Shown: piece after piece, positions 7,589-15,454 of the stretch
Layout: every line of letters begins with the position of its first letter
Numbering within the stretch: the first letter of the stretch is position 1
NCBI RefSeq assembly: GCF_900107965.1
Contig: NZ_FNVU01000034.1
Span: 1-64,000 of the forward strand
DNA: 64,000 nucleotides
DNA from: Actinacidiphila yanglinensis
GTDB lineage: Bacteria; Actinomycetota; Actinomycetes; Streptomycetales; Streptomycetaceae
Reading direction: 5' to 3'
Notes under the pieces: model-generated
What the model was told of the DNA's origin: nothing
The model's database searches: none
The model's input: only the letters and a program-made list of their open reading frames with translations
Made by a program: the position numbers and the translations under genes

Positions 7589-8464
7589 ATGTTCGAGGGT
7601 TTCGAAGAAACGCACCTTGAAGTGGGTGAGGCATCCGTCTTCGTGCGTTTCGGCGGCAAGGGGCCAGCGGTGGTCCTGCTGCACGGCCACCCCCGCACGT
7701 CGGCCACATGGCACCGGGTCGCTCCACAGCTCGTGGAAGCTGGTCACACCGTCGTCTGCCCGGATCTGCGCGGTTACGGCCGCTCCCGAGGGCCGACGTT
7801 CACGGCGGACCATGCGGGCTACTCCAAGCGCGCGGTCGCAGGCGACGTAGTAGCCGTGATGCGCCATCTCGGGCATCGTCGATTTGCGCTCGCTGGGCAC
7901 GATCGTGGGGGCAGCGTGGCGCTGCGCCTCGTGCTCGACCACCCTGAGGCCGTCTCTCGTGTGGCATTCCTTGACTGTCTGCCGCTGACGGAGCATCTGT
8001 CCCGGATCACGGTCGACTTCGCCACGCGGTGGTGGCACTGGTTCTTCTTCGCGCAGCCGGAGGTTCCCGAGCGGGTCATTACCGCGGACCCCGACAAGTG
8101 GTACCAGGGTGATCGTGACGCGATGGGAGCCGAGAACTACATCGAGTGGCGACGGGCAATCCGAAATCCTGACGTCGTACGGGCGATGCTCGAGGACTAC
8201 AGAGCCGGCCTGACTGTCGACCGGCAGCACGAAGAGGCCGACCGGGCCGTCGGCGCGCGCGTCACCTGCCCAGCACTGATCCTCTGGTCGCTCCGCGACG
8301 ACCTGGAGGCGCTCTATGGAGATCCCCTTGCCATCTGGCGTCAATGGGCCACTGACGTGCGTGGATTTGGCATCGACTCCGGACATCATGTTGCTGAACA
8401 GGCACCCGACGCCTTGGCATCTGCGCTCATTGACTTCTTCCGTCGGCCATCGGTCGGGCAATGA
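7589..8464 (+). CDS. Alpha/beta hydrolase, haloacetate dehalogenase-like
   Basis: This 291-residue hydrolase has an oxyanion motif LLHGHPRT (31-38), a nucleophile elbow AGHDRGG with Asp at about 105, and a C-terminal catalytic His in SGHHVAEQ. An Asp nucleophile is typical of haloalkane or haloacetate dehalogenases and epoxide hydrolases. The cap region has WWHWFFFAQPEVP and MLEDYRAGL, which correspond to the His-Trp and Tyr of the fluoroacetate dehalogenase halide pocket as known for that family. It would act in the cytoplasm on 2-haloacids or related esters. ATG 7589 has a good GGAGG upstream; an upstream in-frame start would add 20 arginine-rich residues. No neighbour suggests a pathway. 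Confidence 0.85.
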   Translation: MFEGFEETHLEVGEASVFVRFGGKGPAVVLLHGHPRTSATWHRVAPQLVEAGHTVVCPDLRGYGRSRGPTFTADHAGYSKRAVAGDVVAVMRHLGHRRFALAGHDRGGSVALRLVLDHPEAVSRVAFLDCLPLTEHLSRITVDFATRWWHWFFFAQPEVPERVITADPDKWYQGDRDAMGAENYIEWRRAIRNPDVVRAMLEDYRAGLTVDRQHEEADRAVGARVTCPALILWSLRDDLEALYGDPLAIWRQWATDVRGFGIDSGHHVAEQAPDALASALIDFFRRPSVGQ

Positions 8465-8574
8465 CAGCTGTACACAAGGCGGTTGTGCAGCGGATGCACC
8501 GGTCGGCACAGTCAAGCGCGTGGCGGTTGGAGCGGGCGGAACAGTGAGATGGGCTGACCTACCGACCGAACGCG

Positions 8575-8651
8575 TCGGCGGTAGCGGGGTGATGCCCTGG
8601 CGACGGCTGCGGGACCGGATCGAGGCCGGGCGGACCTGCCGGTCGCTGTAG
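8575..8651 (+). pseudogene. IS5-type transposase remnant
   Basis: A short plus-strand frame reads GGSGVMPWRRLRDRIEAG before a TAG. This resembles the SGVTAWRRLRDWTEAG segment near the N-terminus of some IS5-family transposases. Nothing else of the element was recognised, so it is only a scar. Confidence 0.3.
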
Positions 8652-8700
8652 ACCGCAGGCGCACACCTTGCGGTGCCGCACACCAACCCCCGTCCTCGGC

Positions 8701-10167
8701 TCAGTCCTCGATCGCGACGCGGATGGTCTTCACCTCGGGATCGGCCGCGTCGGGGACGACCATCCCGGCCGCCACCCCGGTACGCAGGTAGTCGACCACG
8801 TCGCCGTTCAGCCGCTCACCGGGAAGGGCCGCGGGGATCCCGGGCGGGTAGGGAGTCAGCATCTCGGCGGCGATCCGCCCGACGGCGCGTTCGCAGGACA
8901 CGCTCTCGATGGGTCCGAAGAAAGCGTCCCGGGGAAGCATCGCCTGCTCCAACTGCAGTTCCCCAGGCGAGGGAACGTGTACCTCTCGTGTGGCCTGAAG
9001 GCCGCCGGCCTGGCGGCTCAGGTCGCGCAGGCCCTTCAGCAACCGGTCGGCCGTCCCGTCGTCGTCGGCGTAGGTGAACTGCGCGCTGACGCGGCGGTGG
9101 TCGCACAGGTGGAGGTTGATCCGGTGGTGCTCACGCATCCAGTCCGCGGCCTGGTAGCCGGTCACGCCCAGCTCGGACACGTCCACGAAGACCTGCAAGG
9201 GGTCCATGTCGTAGGCGCGCCCCGGACCGCAGAAGTCGGCTCGGCCGTGAACGTGGAGGCCGGCGACCTCCGCGAGACTCGCACGGACCCGGTCGACCAA
9301 CGCCAGTGCACGGGTGAGGAGTTCCTCGCCCTGCTCGACCATCTGGCGGCGCCAGGCATCCAGTCCTGCGTAGAGCAGCACCGAGGGGCTGGTGGTTCCG
9401 AGCAGGTCCGCCCGCGCCGCCAGCGCATCGGCACTGACGCGGCTGCCTTGGAGGTGGAAGACGGAGCCCTGTTCCAGGCCGGAGCCCATCTTGTGCACGG
9501 AGGTGACGCAGACGTCGGCGCCGGCGTCCATGGCCCAGGTCGGCAGCTTCGGATGGAAGGGCAGGTGCGCGCCCCATGCCTCATCGACAACGAGGGGCCG
9601 GTCCCGACGGTGGCAGAGCTCCGCGATCGCCGCCAGGTCAACGGTCGTCCCGTAGGGTGTCGGGCTCGTCACCAGGGCGCCACGGGCGCCGGGATGCTCC
9701 TCGAAGGCGGCCTCGAAGGACTCCGGTGCCGGCGGGTGCGCGAGGTGCAGCTGGGGGTCCCACTGCGGTTGCACCCACACCGGACGGATACCGGCCAGAA
9801 TCAGACCGGAGACGACTGATTTGTGCGCGTCCCGGCTGAGCAGCAGTTCCTCGTGGGGCCCGGCTGCGGCCAGCATCGCGGCCTTCACCGACAGGGAACT
9901 TCCACAGGTGGAGAAGAAGGTGTGGTCGGCGTGGACGGCGTCGGCCATCAGGGCCTCGGCCCGCTTCAGGACCCCCTTCGAGGAGGTCCGGTCGTCCAGC
10001 CCGGCCACAGCGAGCACGTCGGAACGGAAGATCCCCTCACCCACGGCCTCGACCACCCGCGGATCGGCTCCCCGCCCCTGCTTGTGCCCCGGCGGCGTGA
10101 AGGGCAACTGATCTTCTTCGTGGTAGGCCGCCAACGCCGCCAGCACCGGTGCTTCCGAATGGTCCAT
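8701..10167 (-). CDS. Orn/Lys/Arg decarboxylase family PLP enzyme
   Basis: This 488-residue protein belongs to the fold-type I group of amino acid decarboxylases: LPFTPPGHKQGRG at the start, TFFSTCGSSLSVKAAML, a cofactor-binding Asp in VVDEAWGAHLPFHP (about 195) and the Schiff-base Lys in VTSVHKMGSGLEQGS (about 226). The C-terminal subdomain (MLTPYPPGIPAALPGERLN) is also typical. It lacks the N-terminal response-regulator-like wing of the large enterobacterial enzymes, as do most Gram-positive members. It probably decarboxylates a basic amino acid to a diamine. The ATG at 10167 was chosen because the family begins close to this point. It diverges from the hemerythrin gene across 161 bp. Confidence 0.88.
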   Translation of the reverse strand: MDHSEAPVLAALAAYHEEDQLPFTPPGHKQGRGADPRVVEAVGEGIFRSDVLAVAGLDDRTSSKGVLKRAEALMADAVHADHTFFSTCGSSLSVKAAMLAAAGPHEELLLSRDAHKSVVSGLILAGIRPVWVQPQWDPQLHLAHPPAPESFEAAFEEHPGARGALVTSPTPYGTTVDLAAIAELCHRRDRPLVVDEAWGAHLPFHPKLPTWAMDAGADVCVTSVHKMGSGLEQGSVFHLQGSRVSADALAARADLLGTTSPSVLLYAGLDAWRRQMVEQGEELLTRALALVDRVRASLAEVAGLHVHGRADFCGPGRAYDMDPLQVFVDVSELGVTGYQAADWMREHHRINLHLCDHRRVSAQFTYADDDGTADRLLKGLRDLSRQAGGLQATREVHVPSPGELQLEQAMLPRDAFFGPIESVSCERAVGRIAAEMLTPYPPGIPAALPGERLNGDVVDYLRTGVAAGMVVPDAADPEVKTIRVAIED

Positions 10168-10328
10168 GCCGACTCTGTTGCCCCGCACCGCACAGTCACA
10201 TGCTGTTCCTCGTCCGGTTGGCCCCACATGCGCCCGGGCGCAGGAGGACTGACGCGGCGTTTGAGGCCCCCGGGTCCGGACAGCCGACCGGGCAACGAAT
10301 CCGCTACCAGTCCTCGAAGGAGCCGGTC

Positions 10329-10898
10329 ATGAATTCGCCAACCGACATGGGTACGTCGACACCGCTGCCCGAAGGAGACGTGGTGGCGCTACTGCTCGAA
10401 CAGCACACCCGTATCCGCGAACTGTTCAGCCGCGTGTCCGCCGCACAGGGCGACAACAAGAAAGAGGCCTTCGACGCACTGCGCGCGCTGCTGGCGGTCC
10501 ACGAGGCGGGTGAGGAACTGGTCGTCCGTCCCGCGGCCAAGAAGGCCGCCGGAGCTCGGGAGGCCGACGCCCGGAACGCGGAGGAGAAGGAAGCCAGCGA
10601 GGTCCTCAGGAAACTTGAGGGCATGGATGTCTCCAGCCCCGAGTTCGACGCGACCCTCGCGGAGTTCGAGCAGGCTGTGGACGATCACGCCACCCACGAG
10701 GAGCGGGAGGAGTTCCCTGCGCTGATCTCGGAGTGCAGCACCGACGAGCGTCAGAAGATGGGCGCACGCCTGCGCCGGGCCGAACACCTCGCTCCGACCC
10801 ACCCGCATCCCTCAGCAGCAGGCAACCCGACCATGCTGGCACTCGCCGGGCCCTTCGCCGCCATGATGGACAAGGCCAAGGACGCCATCGGCCGCTGA
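10329..10898 (+). CDS. Hemerythrin HHE domain protein
   Basis: This 189-residue protein has the hemerythrin cation-binding pattern: LLEQHTRIRELFSRV (first His), ALLAVHEAGEELVV (H-E), FEQAVDDHATHEEREEFPAL (H...HxxxE) and a C-terminal LAPTHPHPSAAGN. A four-helix bundle holding a di-iron centre would bind oxygen or handle nitric oxide or peroxide. The ATG at 10329 follows GAAGGAG with good spacing. It ends in a strong hairpin terminator (10920-10955), so it is probably transcribed alone. Similar proteins are common in actinomycete stress regulons. Confidence 0.9.
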   Translation: MNSPTDMGTSTPLPEGDVVALLLEQHTRIRELFSRVSAAQGDNKKEAFDALRALLAVHEAGEELVVRPAAKKAAGAREADARNAEEKEASEVLRKLEGMDVSSPEFDATLAEFEQAVDDHATHEEREEFPALISECSTDERQKMGARLRRAEHLAPTHPHPSAAGNPTMLALAGPFAAMMDKAKDAIGR

Positions 10899-10919
10899 CC
10901 GAACTGAGGAAGTCGCGCG

Positions 10920-10955
10920 GTGGGCTGTCCGGAACTCCCCTTCCGGACAGCCCAC
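10920..10955 (+). terminator. Hairpin terminator after the hemerythrin gene
   Basis: A perfect 15-bp stem (10920-10934 with 10941-10955) has a six-base loop, CTCCCC. There is no T run, as is usual in streptomycetes. Confidence 0.8.
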
Positions 10956-11031
10956 ACGTCGCTCCGCACGACATGCCGGGCGGGCTCACGCCGTCGGGTT
11001 CGGAAGTCTGCGGCCGACGACGGGAGGAGGA

Positions 11032-11481
11032 TCAGACCTGCCCGCGCCAGGCACCGCTCTCGCTGCCACGGGATTCGATGAAGGTCTTGAACCGGCGGAG
11101 GTCGCCGCTGGCCTGCCGACGTATGAAGCCGAGCTTGTCACCGACGGAATCCGCGATGCCGACCGGGTCGTGGTCGAGTTGCAGCATGACCTTCGTCCGG
11201 TGGTCGCCCAGCCGGTGGAAGGTGACCACTCCGGCCTGCCGCACCTGACCGTCGATGGTGGTCCAGGCCACTCGCTCGTCGGGTATCTGCTCGGTGACCT
11301 CGGCCTCGAACTCGCGGGTCACCCCGTGCACCGACGTGGTCCAGTGGGTCAGCGTCTCCGTACGTTGCTCGATGCGCTCCACACCGTCCATGAACTGCGG
11401 GAACTCCTCGAACTGCGTCCACTGGTTGTAGGCGGTGTTCACGGGCACGTCGACCTCGACGGACTCTTCGATCTTCGACAT
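11032..11481 (-). CDS. SRPBCC family protein (cyclase/dehydrase type)
   Basis: This 149-residue single-domain START-like fold protein has MSKIEESVEVDVPVNTAYNQ, WTQFEEFPQFMDGVERIEQ, RVAWTTIDG and a C-terminal helix with GDLRRFKTFIESRG. It shares VDVPVNTAYNQWTQFEEF with the SRPBCC part of GvpZ (VGVPVRTAYDQWAQFEDF at 24513-25511), so the two are clearly related. The fold binds hydrophobic ligands or acts as a chaperone-like module; the ligand is unknown. The start was set at the ATG before SKIEES because the 53 residues upstream look non-coding. It stands alone. Confidence 0.82.
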   Translation of the reverse strand: MSKIEESVEVDVPVNTAYNQWTQFEEFPQFMDGVERIEQRTETLTHWTTSVHGVTREFEAEVTEQIPDERVAWTTIDGQVRQAGVVTFHRLGDHRTKVMLQLDHDPVGIADSVGDKLGFIRRQASGDLRRFKTFIESRGSESGAWRGQV

Positions 11482-11945
11482 TCCTGTGTCCTCACTCAGT
11501 TGGGAGTCGTTCAGGTAACGTCGGCTGCCCGTCGGAACGTCACATATGCGCTGCGGACCGTGCTGTCTCCGCCTGGCCCCCATACGACGTCCATGACCGG
11601 CGTCTACCCGCTGCGCCACCTCGAACCTCGGCCACGCCATGCCGCACGGCCGCCGGCATCAACGGCCCCCTCCCGCAGAGGTCCCCCGCCGGTGTGGCGA
11701 CGCTCCGCCGCGCCAGCCCCGAACGGACCCTTCAGCGGCCGGCCCCACCCGCGGTCGAGCCGCATGACCCGGCACGTGGCGGGCACCCGTGATACTGCCG
11801 ACGAGGGATCTTCCCGGCCACCCGGTCGAGCGACCCGCGAGTCCACCGGTCCCGGGCCGCCGCGCCGTGGACGATGCGCGTACCGGGTCGGCCGAGGCTC
11901 GAGGCACTCCGCGCAGGGCGAGACCGAACCGGGAAGATGATCACC
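11482..11945. other. Divergent intergenic region
   Basis: About 460 bp separates the SRPBCC gene from the LLM oxidoreductase gene. It must hold both promoters, but I see no confident -35/-10 pair, RNA gene or repeat. Long antisense open frames here continue from the neighbouring gene and are not convincing. Confidence 0.3.
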
Positions 11946-12911
11946 ATGGTACGCATCGGGTACACGATGATGACCGAGCAGGCAGGACCGCGTGACCTGG
12001 TCGAACACCTGGTGGGTGCGGAGCGCGCCGGCTTCGATTTCTCCGTGACGTCCGACCATTTCTCCCCCTGGCTCGACGCGCAGGGGCACGCGCCGTACGC
12101 ATGGAGCGTCCTCGGCGCGGCGGCAAACGCCACGCGAAGCATTCCGCTGATGTCGTACGTGACGTGCCCGACTTTCCGTTACCACCCGGCGGTCATCGCG
12201 CAGAAGGCGGCGACCCTGCAACTGCTGTCCGAGGGCAGGTTCCGGCTGGGTCTCGGTTCCGGAGAGAATCTCAACGAGCACGTCGTGGGCCCCTGGCCGA
12301 CCGCTGCGGTCCGCCTGGAGAAACTGGAAGAAGCCGTGGGCATCATCAAGGCGCTGCTGGCGGGAGAAGAACTCGACCACGCAGGGCGCCACTTCGATGT
12401 ACGCGGTGCCAAGTTGTGGGACCGGCCGGACACCCCGCCGCCCCTCGGCGTCGCGGTCTCCGGCGAACGATCCTGCGCGATCGCAGGCCGGCTCGCCGAC
12501 CTCGTCATCGCCACCGAACCCGACCGTCAGCTGCTCGATACGTTCGACCAGCACGGCGGAGCCGGCAAGCCGCGGGTCGGCCAGATCCCCGTCTGCTACG
12601 ACACCGACCGCGAGGCAGCGGTGGACAGGGCCCACGACCAGTTCCGCTGGTTCGGCAGTGGCTGGAAGGTCAACGCGGAAATTCCCACTACGGACGGCTT
12701 CGCGGGGGCCACCCAGTTCGTCCGGCCCGAGGACGTCGCCCGCTCGATCCCCTGCGGCAGCGACCCCGAACCGTTCGTGGAAGCCGTGCGCTCCTACGCC
12801 GACGCGGGCTTCGACGAGATCGCTCTGATCCAGATCGGTGGGGAGCACCAGGAGCCGTTCCTCCGGTGGTCCGAGAAGTCGCTGCTGCCGGCGCTGCGCG
12901 ACGCTCTGTAG
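11946..12911 (+). CDS. F420-type LLM flavin-fold oxidoreductase (TIGR03557-like)
   Basis: This 321-residue TIM-barrel protein of the luciferase-like/F420 group reads MVRIGYTMMTEQAGPRDLV, SVTSDHFSPWLDAQGHAP, SYVTCPTFRYHPAVIAQKAA, RFRLGLGSGENLNEHVVG and DAGFDEIALIQIGG. These match the F420-dependent glucose-6-phosphate dehydrogenase-like subgroup, cytoplasmic enzymes that move hydride between substrate and F420. The substrate is not known for this subgroup. An in-frame ATG three codons earlier (11937) is also possible. A second member lies at 29948-30916. A small hairpin (CGAGCG-GCC-CGCTCG, 12939-12953) after the stop may help termination against the convergent SDR gene. Confidence 0.88.
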   Translation: MVRIGYTMMTEQAGPRDLVEHLVGAERAGFDFSVTSDHFSPWLDAQGHAPYAWSVLGAAANATRSIPLMSYVTCPTFRYHPAVIAQKAATLQLLSEGRFRLGLGSGENLNEHVVGPWPTAAVRLEKLEEAVGIIKALLAGEELDHAGRHFDVRGAKLWDRPDTPPPLGVAVSGERSCAIAGRLADLVIATEPDRQLLDTFDQHGGAGKPRVGQIPVCYDTDREAAVDRAHDQFRWFGSGWKVNAEIPTTDGFAGATQFVRPEDVARSIPCGSDPEPFVEAVRSYADAGFDEIALIQIGGEHQEPFLRWSEKSLLPALRDAL

Positions 12912-12988
12912 GAGGAGGAACCCTGGCTCCCCGTCGGCCGAGCGGCCCGCTCGCGGAGGGGGTTCAGGTCCCCTTTGGCGGCGTGCCC

Positions 12989-13999
12989 TCAGCGGCGAGC
13001 GATCCGGGTCGCTCCCGCCACGGCGACAGCGGCAAGCGCGGCCGACGTCCCGGCCACGAGGGCGTGCCGCGAGAGCCACGCCTGGGCGGATCGCGGGTGT
13101 GACCGAGTGTCGAAGGCACCGTTCGCGCCGAAGTCCCGGGCGGCGGGCCCGTCGCCGTCGAGTGGCTGGTACAGGTTGTCGGGGCGATCCGCGGCGACGC
13201 TCTGCCCGGTCAGCTGCGAGTCGTAGCCGGTCCGGGCCAGGTAGCGGTCGAGCAGGCCTGCCGCGACCTTGTTGCCGAGGATCGTGCCGACGGTCGAGGC
13301 TCCGACGTAGTACTGCTTGCGCCGGGGATGGTCGGCGGCGTAGACCACGGCCCTGGCCGCGACCTCGGGCTGGTAGATCGGCGGGACGGGTTGAGGATGC
13401 CTCGGCAGCCGGGAGAGCACCCACGAGAACTGGGGCGTGTTGACCGCCGGCATCTGGACCACGGTGACGCGTACCCCGCTCTTCTGGTGCATCAGCTCGG
13501 TGCGGACCGACGAGGTGAACCCGTTCACCGCGTGCTTGGCGCCGCAGTAGGCGCTCTGCAAGGGGATCGACCGCTCCCCCAGCGCGGAGCCGACCTGCAC
13601 GATCACGCCGCTGTCGCGAGGCAGCATCAGCGCCAGTGCCTGCCGGGTCCCGTTGACGTATCCGAGGTAACTCACCTCGGTGACGCGCTGGAACTCCTCG
13701 GGCCGAATCTCGGTGAAGGGCGCGAACACGGAGGTGAACGCGACGTTGACCCAGACATCGATCGGGCCGAAGTGCTCCTCGGCCTCCGTCGCGGCATCGC
13801 TTACGGCATGGTGGTCCGCCACGTCCACGGGTATCGCCACCGCTTGGCCGCCGAGTTCCCGGACTTCCTGCGCCGCCGCTTCCAAGCCGGTGCGGCCGCG
13901 CGCGAGCAGGCAGACCCGGTCCCCTCTGCGGGCGAACCCCCGCGCCACGGCCCGCCCTATCCCGCCGCTCGCTCCGGTGATCACCACTGTCCGCGCCAT
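12989..13999 (-). CDS. Short-chain dehydrogenase/reductase with C-terminal hydrophobic helix
   Basis: This 336-residue protein has an NAD(P)-binding GASGGIG motif in RTVVITGASGGIGRAVARG, the NVAFTSVF region in place of NNAG, a catalytic Ser in VGSALGERS and Y-x-x-x-K in SAYCGAKHAVNGF. After the Rossmann domain (about 1-250) come a 60-residue polar extension and a hydrophobic helix (LVAGTSAALAAVAVAGATR) with a basic end, suggesting membrane association. The substrate is unknown. The ATG 5 residues before VVITG was taken; an ATG 21 codons upstream at 14062 is an alternative. Convergent with the LLM oxidoreductase gene. Confidence 0.85.
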   Translation of the reverse strand: MARTVVITGASGGIGRAVARGFARRGDRVCLLARGRTGLEAAAQEVRELGGQAVAIPVDVADHHAVSDAATEAEEHFGPIDVWVNVAFTSVFAPFTEIRPEEFQRVTEVSYLGYVNGTRQALALMLPRDSGVIVQVGSALGERSIPLQSAYCGAKHAVNGFTSSVRTELMHQKSGVRVTVVQMPAVNTPQFSWVLSRLPRHPQPVPPIYQPEVAARAVVYAADHPRRKQYYVGASTVGTILGNKVAAGLLDRYLARTGYDSQLTGQSVAADRPDNLYQPLDGDGPAARDFGANGAFDTRSHPRSAQAWLSRHALVAGTSAALAAVAVAGATRIARR

Positions 14000-14243
14000 G
14001 GGTCCGCTGCCTTTCGTCTCCGGCGGTGCCGGCCGGTCCGGTGGGGCCGACGACTCGGGCATCGCTGATCCGGTCCGATCGCGCTCCCCGGGAATCCGGG
14101 TCGGCGAGCGCTCTCTCCTCCTCCGGCTACCCGGAACACGGTGCCGCGATCTCCCGTTGTGCGATCTCGGGCTCCCCGGATGCGCTCCGTCGGCTGGTCA
14201 ATTGGGCTGGGCCGGGGCGTCCTGACGCGGCAGCATGTCGGGC

Positions 14244-15452
14244 TCAGCTTTCCCGGTAGGGTTCGGCGGTCTTCTCGCGGAGGGCGAGGCCGTGGCCGGG
14301 GGCGCCGTCGGCGCCGGGACGGATGCTTCCGCCGGCCGGGTCGAGGGTTCCGGTGAACAGTTGGTTCTCGATGCGGACGTGGTCGTGGAACCACTCCAGG
14401 TGGCGCAGGTTCGGGACGGCTGCGGCGGCGTGGGCGTGCAGGTGCGGGGCGCAGTGGCCGGAGATCTGGAGGCCGTGTGCTTCGGCGAGGGCGGCGACGC
14501 GCAGCCAGACGGTGATGCCTCCGCAGCGGGTGACGTCGGCCTGCGGGCAGTCGACGGCGTCCGCCGCCAGCAGGTGGTGGAAGGACAGCAGCGTGTAGCC
14601 GTACTCCCCGGCGGTGACGTCGGGTTGTACCGCGGCTCTGACCTGGGCCAGGCCGGTCAGATCGTCGGAGGAGACGGGCTCCTCGAACCAGGTGACGTGC
14701 TCGGCGTCGAGGTGGCGTGACATCCGGACCGCCTGCTTGCGCGTGTAGCCGCCGTTGGCGTCGACGTAGAGTTCCGCGGCGTCGCCGATGCTCCGCCGGG
14801 CGCGACTGATCCGTTCACGGTCGCGTTCCTCGGCGGCGCCCCATGACTCCCCCACCTTGATCTTGACCCGGGGGATCCCCTGGTCCTCGGTCCAGGAACG
14901 CAGTTGGCGGTCCTGGCGCCGCTCGTCGTACGTGGTGAAGCCGCCGCTGCCGTAGACCGGGACGTCCGTGCGGGCGGCGCCCAGCAGCCGGACGAGCGGC
15001 AGGCCGAGCAGGCGGGCTTTGAGGTCCCACAGGGCGATGTCCATGGCGGAGATGGCATGTCCGGCGATGCCCGGTCGGGCGGCGTTGCGTACCGCCCGGT
15101 TCATCGCCTCGTTGGCCGCCGGTATGTCCCAGACCGGGCGTCCGGTGACGACCTCGGCCAGGTGGTCGCGGACCACCGCGGCGGCGGCCGGCGAGCCGTA
15201 CGTCCAGCCGAGACCGGCCTGGTCGCCGGCGTACACGCGGACGACGACCAGGGTGGTGGCGTCCCAGGCGAGGGTTCCGTCCGCCTCAGGGGACTTCGTG
15301 GGCACGGTGTACACGGTGGTCTCCACCGCCTCCACCTCCGGCCCGTCGGCGGTGCCCGGCTCGGCGACGTCGGACCGACCGCTCGGTACCGACCGGCTGC
15401 TCGATCCGGGCCGGCTCGGCGCGGAGCGGCTCTCCCTCGTCCGGCGGCTCAC
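14244..15452 (-). CDS. Enolase-superfamily enzyme (mandelate racemase / sugar-acid dehydratase type)
   Basis: This 402-residue protein has the superfamily landmarks: a capping domain, SAMDIALWDLKARLLG, the base Lys in PRVKIKVGES, metal ligands in LYVDANGGYTRK, WFEEPVSSDDL and TAGEYGYTL, and a C-terminal SGHCAPHLHAHAAAAVPNL. The K-x-K motif and His-rich end place it near the mandelate racemase and sugar-acid dehydratase groups; the substrate cannot be fixed. The first 35 residues are Ser/Arg/Pro-rich and probably not part of the fold, so the true start may be later than the GTG used here. It begins 2 bp after the stop of the ThDP enzyme gene and is likely co-transcribed with it. Confidence 0.85.
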   Translation of the reverse strand: MSRRTRESRSAPSRPGSSSRSVPSGRSDVAEPGTADGPEVEAVETTVYTVPTKSPEADGTLAWDATTLVVVRVYAGDQAGLGWTYGSPAAAAVVRDHLAEVVTGRPVWDIPAANEAMNRAVRNAARPGIAGHAISAMDIALWDLKARLLGLPLVRLLGAARTDVPVYGSGGFTTYDERRQDRQLRSWTEDQGIPRVKIKVGESWGAAEERDRERISRARRSIGDAAELYVDANGGYTRKQAVRMSRHLDAEHVTWFEEPVSSDDLTGLAQVRAAVQPDVTAGEYGYTLLSFHHLLAADAVDCPQADVTRCGGITVWLRVAALAEAHGLQISGHCAPHLHAHAAAAVPNLRHLEWFHDHVRIENQLFTGTLDPAGGSIRPGADGAPGHGLALREKTAEPYRES

Positions 15453-15454
15453 GG

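Noticed and set aside
11604-13424. A 606-codon minus-strand frame across the LLM oxidoreductase gene
   Set aside because: The plus-strand enzyme has clear motifs; the antisense frame is arginine/alanine-rich and spans an intergenic region.
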